Below, piece after piece: positions 63,083-64,000 of a stretch of 64,000 bases of DNA. The position numbers and the translations under genes were made by a program. Each line of letters begins with the position of its first letter. Position 1 is the stretch's first letter. The notes under the pieces are model-generated. The model was not told the origin of the DNA. It searched no databases and saw only the letters and a list, made by a program, of their open reading frames with translations. Origin of the DNA: Burkholderiales bacterium (GTDB lineage Bacteria; Pseudomonadota; Gammaproteobacteria; Burkholderiales; Burkholderiaceae_B); NCBI GenBank assembly GCA_027484315.1, contig JAIXTE010000152.1, positions 1 to 64,000 on the forward strand, given 5' to 3'.

Positions 63083-63360
63083 TTATTCGATTCCGAATCT
63101 GAGCATGAATGACCCATCAGACCGAGACCTCCACAAGTAGCGCCCCAGCCAAAGGCAAACACGAAGCTACCGGCCAGGCCATTGAGCGAAGGTAGAAGGC
63201 AACCGGTACACATCATCGCGGACCCAGCAGCGCACAAGGTAGCGCCCGCGCAGGCGGCAGCCTTTTTAATGGACGTTTCCGAACCACTGAAGTTATCACG
63301 ACTAATTTCCATCACCGACGGAATGTTGGTAGGTGTGCATGCATTGATCAGATTGGGCAT
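63079..63360 (-). CDS. Small Cys/Gly-rich hydrophobic protein, unknown
   Basis: 93 residues from ATG 63360; longer starts overlap the RND gene. Cys at 8, 37, 43, 51, 54, 76 and 86. The middle is AACAGATLCAAGSAMMCTGC, then hydrophobic Gly-rich SLNGLAGSFVFAFGWGATCGGLGLMG. There is no classic signal peptide at the N-terminus (MPNLINACTPTNIPSVM). It could be a small membrane-inserting peptide or RiPP/bacteriocin-like precursor, but no maturation genes are in the window, so this is speculation. It lies 85 bases after the RND stop on the same strand and overlaps the AarF end by four bases. Confidence 0.5.
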   Translation of the reverse strand: MPNLINACTPTNIPSVMEISRDNFSGSETSIKKAAACAGATLCAAGSAMMCTGCLLPSLNGLAGSFVFAFGWGATCGGLGLMGHSCSDSESNN

Positions 63361-63445
63361 CGTGATGACCTGGGTTGGTTTGAAGGAACATTGTGTATCC
63401 CCCAAACCAGCCCGGTTCCATGAGCTGTTCCTGTCACGACATATT

Positions 63446-64000
63446 TCAACAATCGGCTTGTTCCGTAATTTTTTCAGCTTCCCGCCGCCCAAAAACCCAG
63501 AACATCGCGGGGGTGAGAAATGTGTCCAACAGGGTTGAACTGATCAAGCCTCCGAAGATCACCACCGCCACAGGGTGCAGTATTTCTGTGCCCGGCCTCT
63601 CGGCTTCAAACAGCAGGGGAGCAAGCGCAAATGCCGTCACCAAAGCGGTCATCAGCACGGGGCTTAAGCGTTCGATGGAGCCGCGTACAATCATGGATTG
63701 GCTGAATTGCTCTTGCTCGAAACGCATCAGATGAATGTAGTGGCTCACCTTCAATATTCCATTGCGAACAGAAATTCCCGCCAATGTAATAAAGCCGATC
63801 AGTGCCGCCACCGACAATGGTTGGCCCGACAGCCATAGTGCGAACACCGCCCCCACTAGGGCCAATGGAATATTGGCCATGATGATGAGCGACAGCTTGA
63901 CCGACTGATATCGACTGTAAAGCACGGCAAACATCAGGGCGAGCGACAGTATGGACAGAAAACCCACCAGCCTGGTGGCTGTTTCCTGCGCTTCAAACTG
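63446..64000 (-). CDS. RND efflux permease, CusA/CzcA-like, 5' end beyond right edge
   Basis: The frame is open from 64000 (begins QFEAQETATRLVG) to a stop at 63446, giving the last 185 residues of an RND inner-membrane pump. Sequences are MFAVLYSRYQSVKLSLIIMANIPLALVGAVFALWL, GISVRNGILKVSHYIHLMRFEQEQ and SPVLMTALVTAFALAPLLF, the C-terminal membrane helices of HAE/HME pumps. The FEAQ...ATRL opening is of the metal-exporting CzcA/CusA sort. Its neighbour is the CusRS-like pair 2.4 kb away. The substrate cannot be fixed from this part. Confidence 0.85.
   Translation of the reverse strand, partial: QFEAQETATRLVGFLSILSLALMFAVLYSRYQSVKLSLIIMANIPLALVGAVFALWLSGQPLSVAALIGFITLAGISVRNGILKVSHYIHLMRFEQEQFSQSMIVRGSIERLSPVLMTALVTAFALAPLLFEAERPGTEILHPVAVVIFGGLISSTLLDTFLTPAMFWVFGRREAEKITEQADC

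Overview
This window looks like chromosomal DNA of a betaproteobacterium of the order Burkholderiales. The evidence is the conserved rsmI/yraN/diaA/dolP locus, a CobW-type GTPase next to a beta-type DksA, a RegB/RegA redox system, a SenA/EgtB-like protein, a type VI secretion cluster and many two-component systems. Limnobacter is a reasonable guess, but it is an inference from gene content and base composition by eye. Coding density is high. No tRNA, rRNA, CRISPR array, prophage or transposase gene was seen.

Left part (1-12.7 kb). An effector-like partial gene leaves the left edge. Then come isovaleryl-CoA dehydrogenase, a large protein with a papain/Josephin-like cysteine-protease tail, an MBL-fold hydrolase, a COG0523 GTPase and DksA. 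The rsmI/yraN/diaA/dolP locus follows, with a TlpA-like lipoprotein, an HslR-like S4 protein and a D-malate/tartrate dehydrogenase.

Type VI block (12.7-25.6 kb). One leftward operon reads tssA, tssB, tssC, hcp, a second hcp-like gene, tssE, tssF, tssG and tssH, then a caspase-fold protein and a lipoprotein. The membrane complex (tssJ/K/L/M), VgrG and PAAR genes are not in the window, so the system is completed elsewhere. A perfect 14+14-base palindrome lies at its 5' end.

Middle (25.6-41 kb). Redox and metal genes are mixed with regulators and membrane enzymes: glutathione reductase, a VTT-domain/flavoprotein fusion, a DODA-type dioxygenase, a two-gene unit of unknown surface-type proteins, a ZIP transporter, a SenA/EgtB-like enzyme, a class III cyclase-like protein, OxyR, a GntR regulator, a fatty-acid-hydroxylase-like protein, NnrU and a putative Na+/H+ antiporter.

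Right part (41-64 kb). Two TonB-dependent receptors flank a RegB/RegA pair, and a PepSY membrane protein faces the second receptor. A near-perfect and a perfect RegR/RegA-type box suggest that this redox system controls the metal-uptake genes beside it. A hybrid kinase, TerC, a histidine phosphatase, an EamA exporter, a PepSY-linked PhoPQ-like system, a CusRS-like heavy-metal system, an AarF/UbiB kinase, a small Cys/Gly-rich protein and the end of an RND efflux pump complete the window.

The most unusual content lies between genes. Five copies of a roughly 125-136 base structured repeat (7.0-7.6, 27.1-27.7 and 43.3-43.5 kb) keep their stems by compensatory base changes. Four of them form two inverted pairs that look like 510-530 base non-autonomous elements. 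A second, 181-base MITE-like family sits at 43.6, 48.0 and, internally deleted, 49.8 kb.
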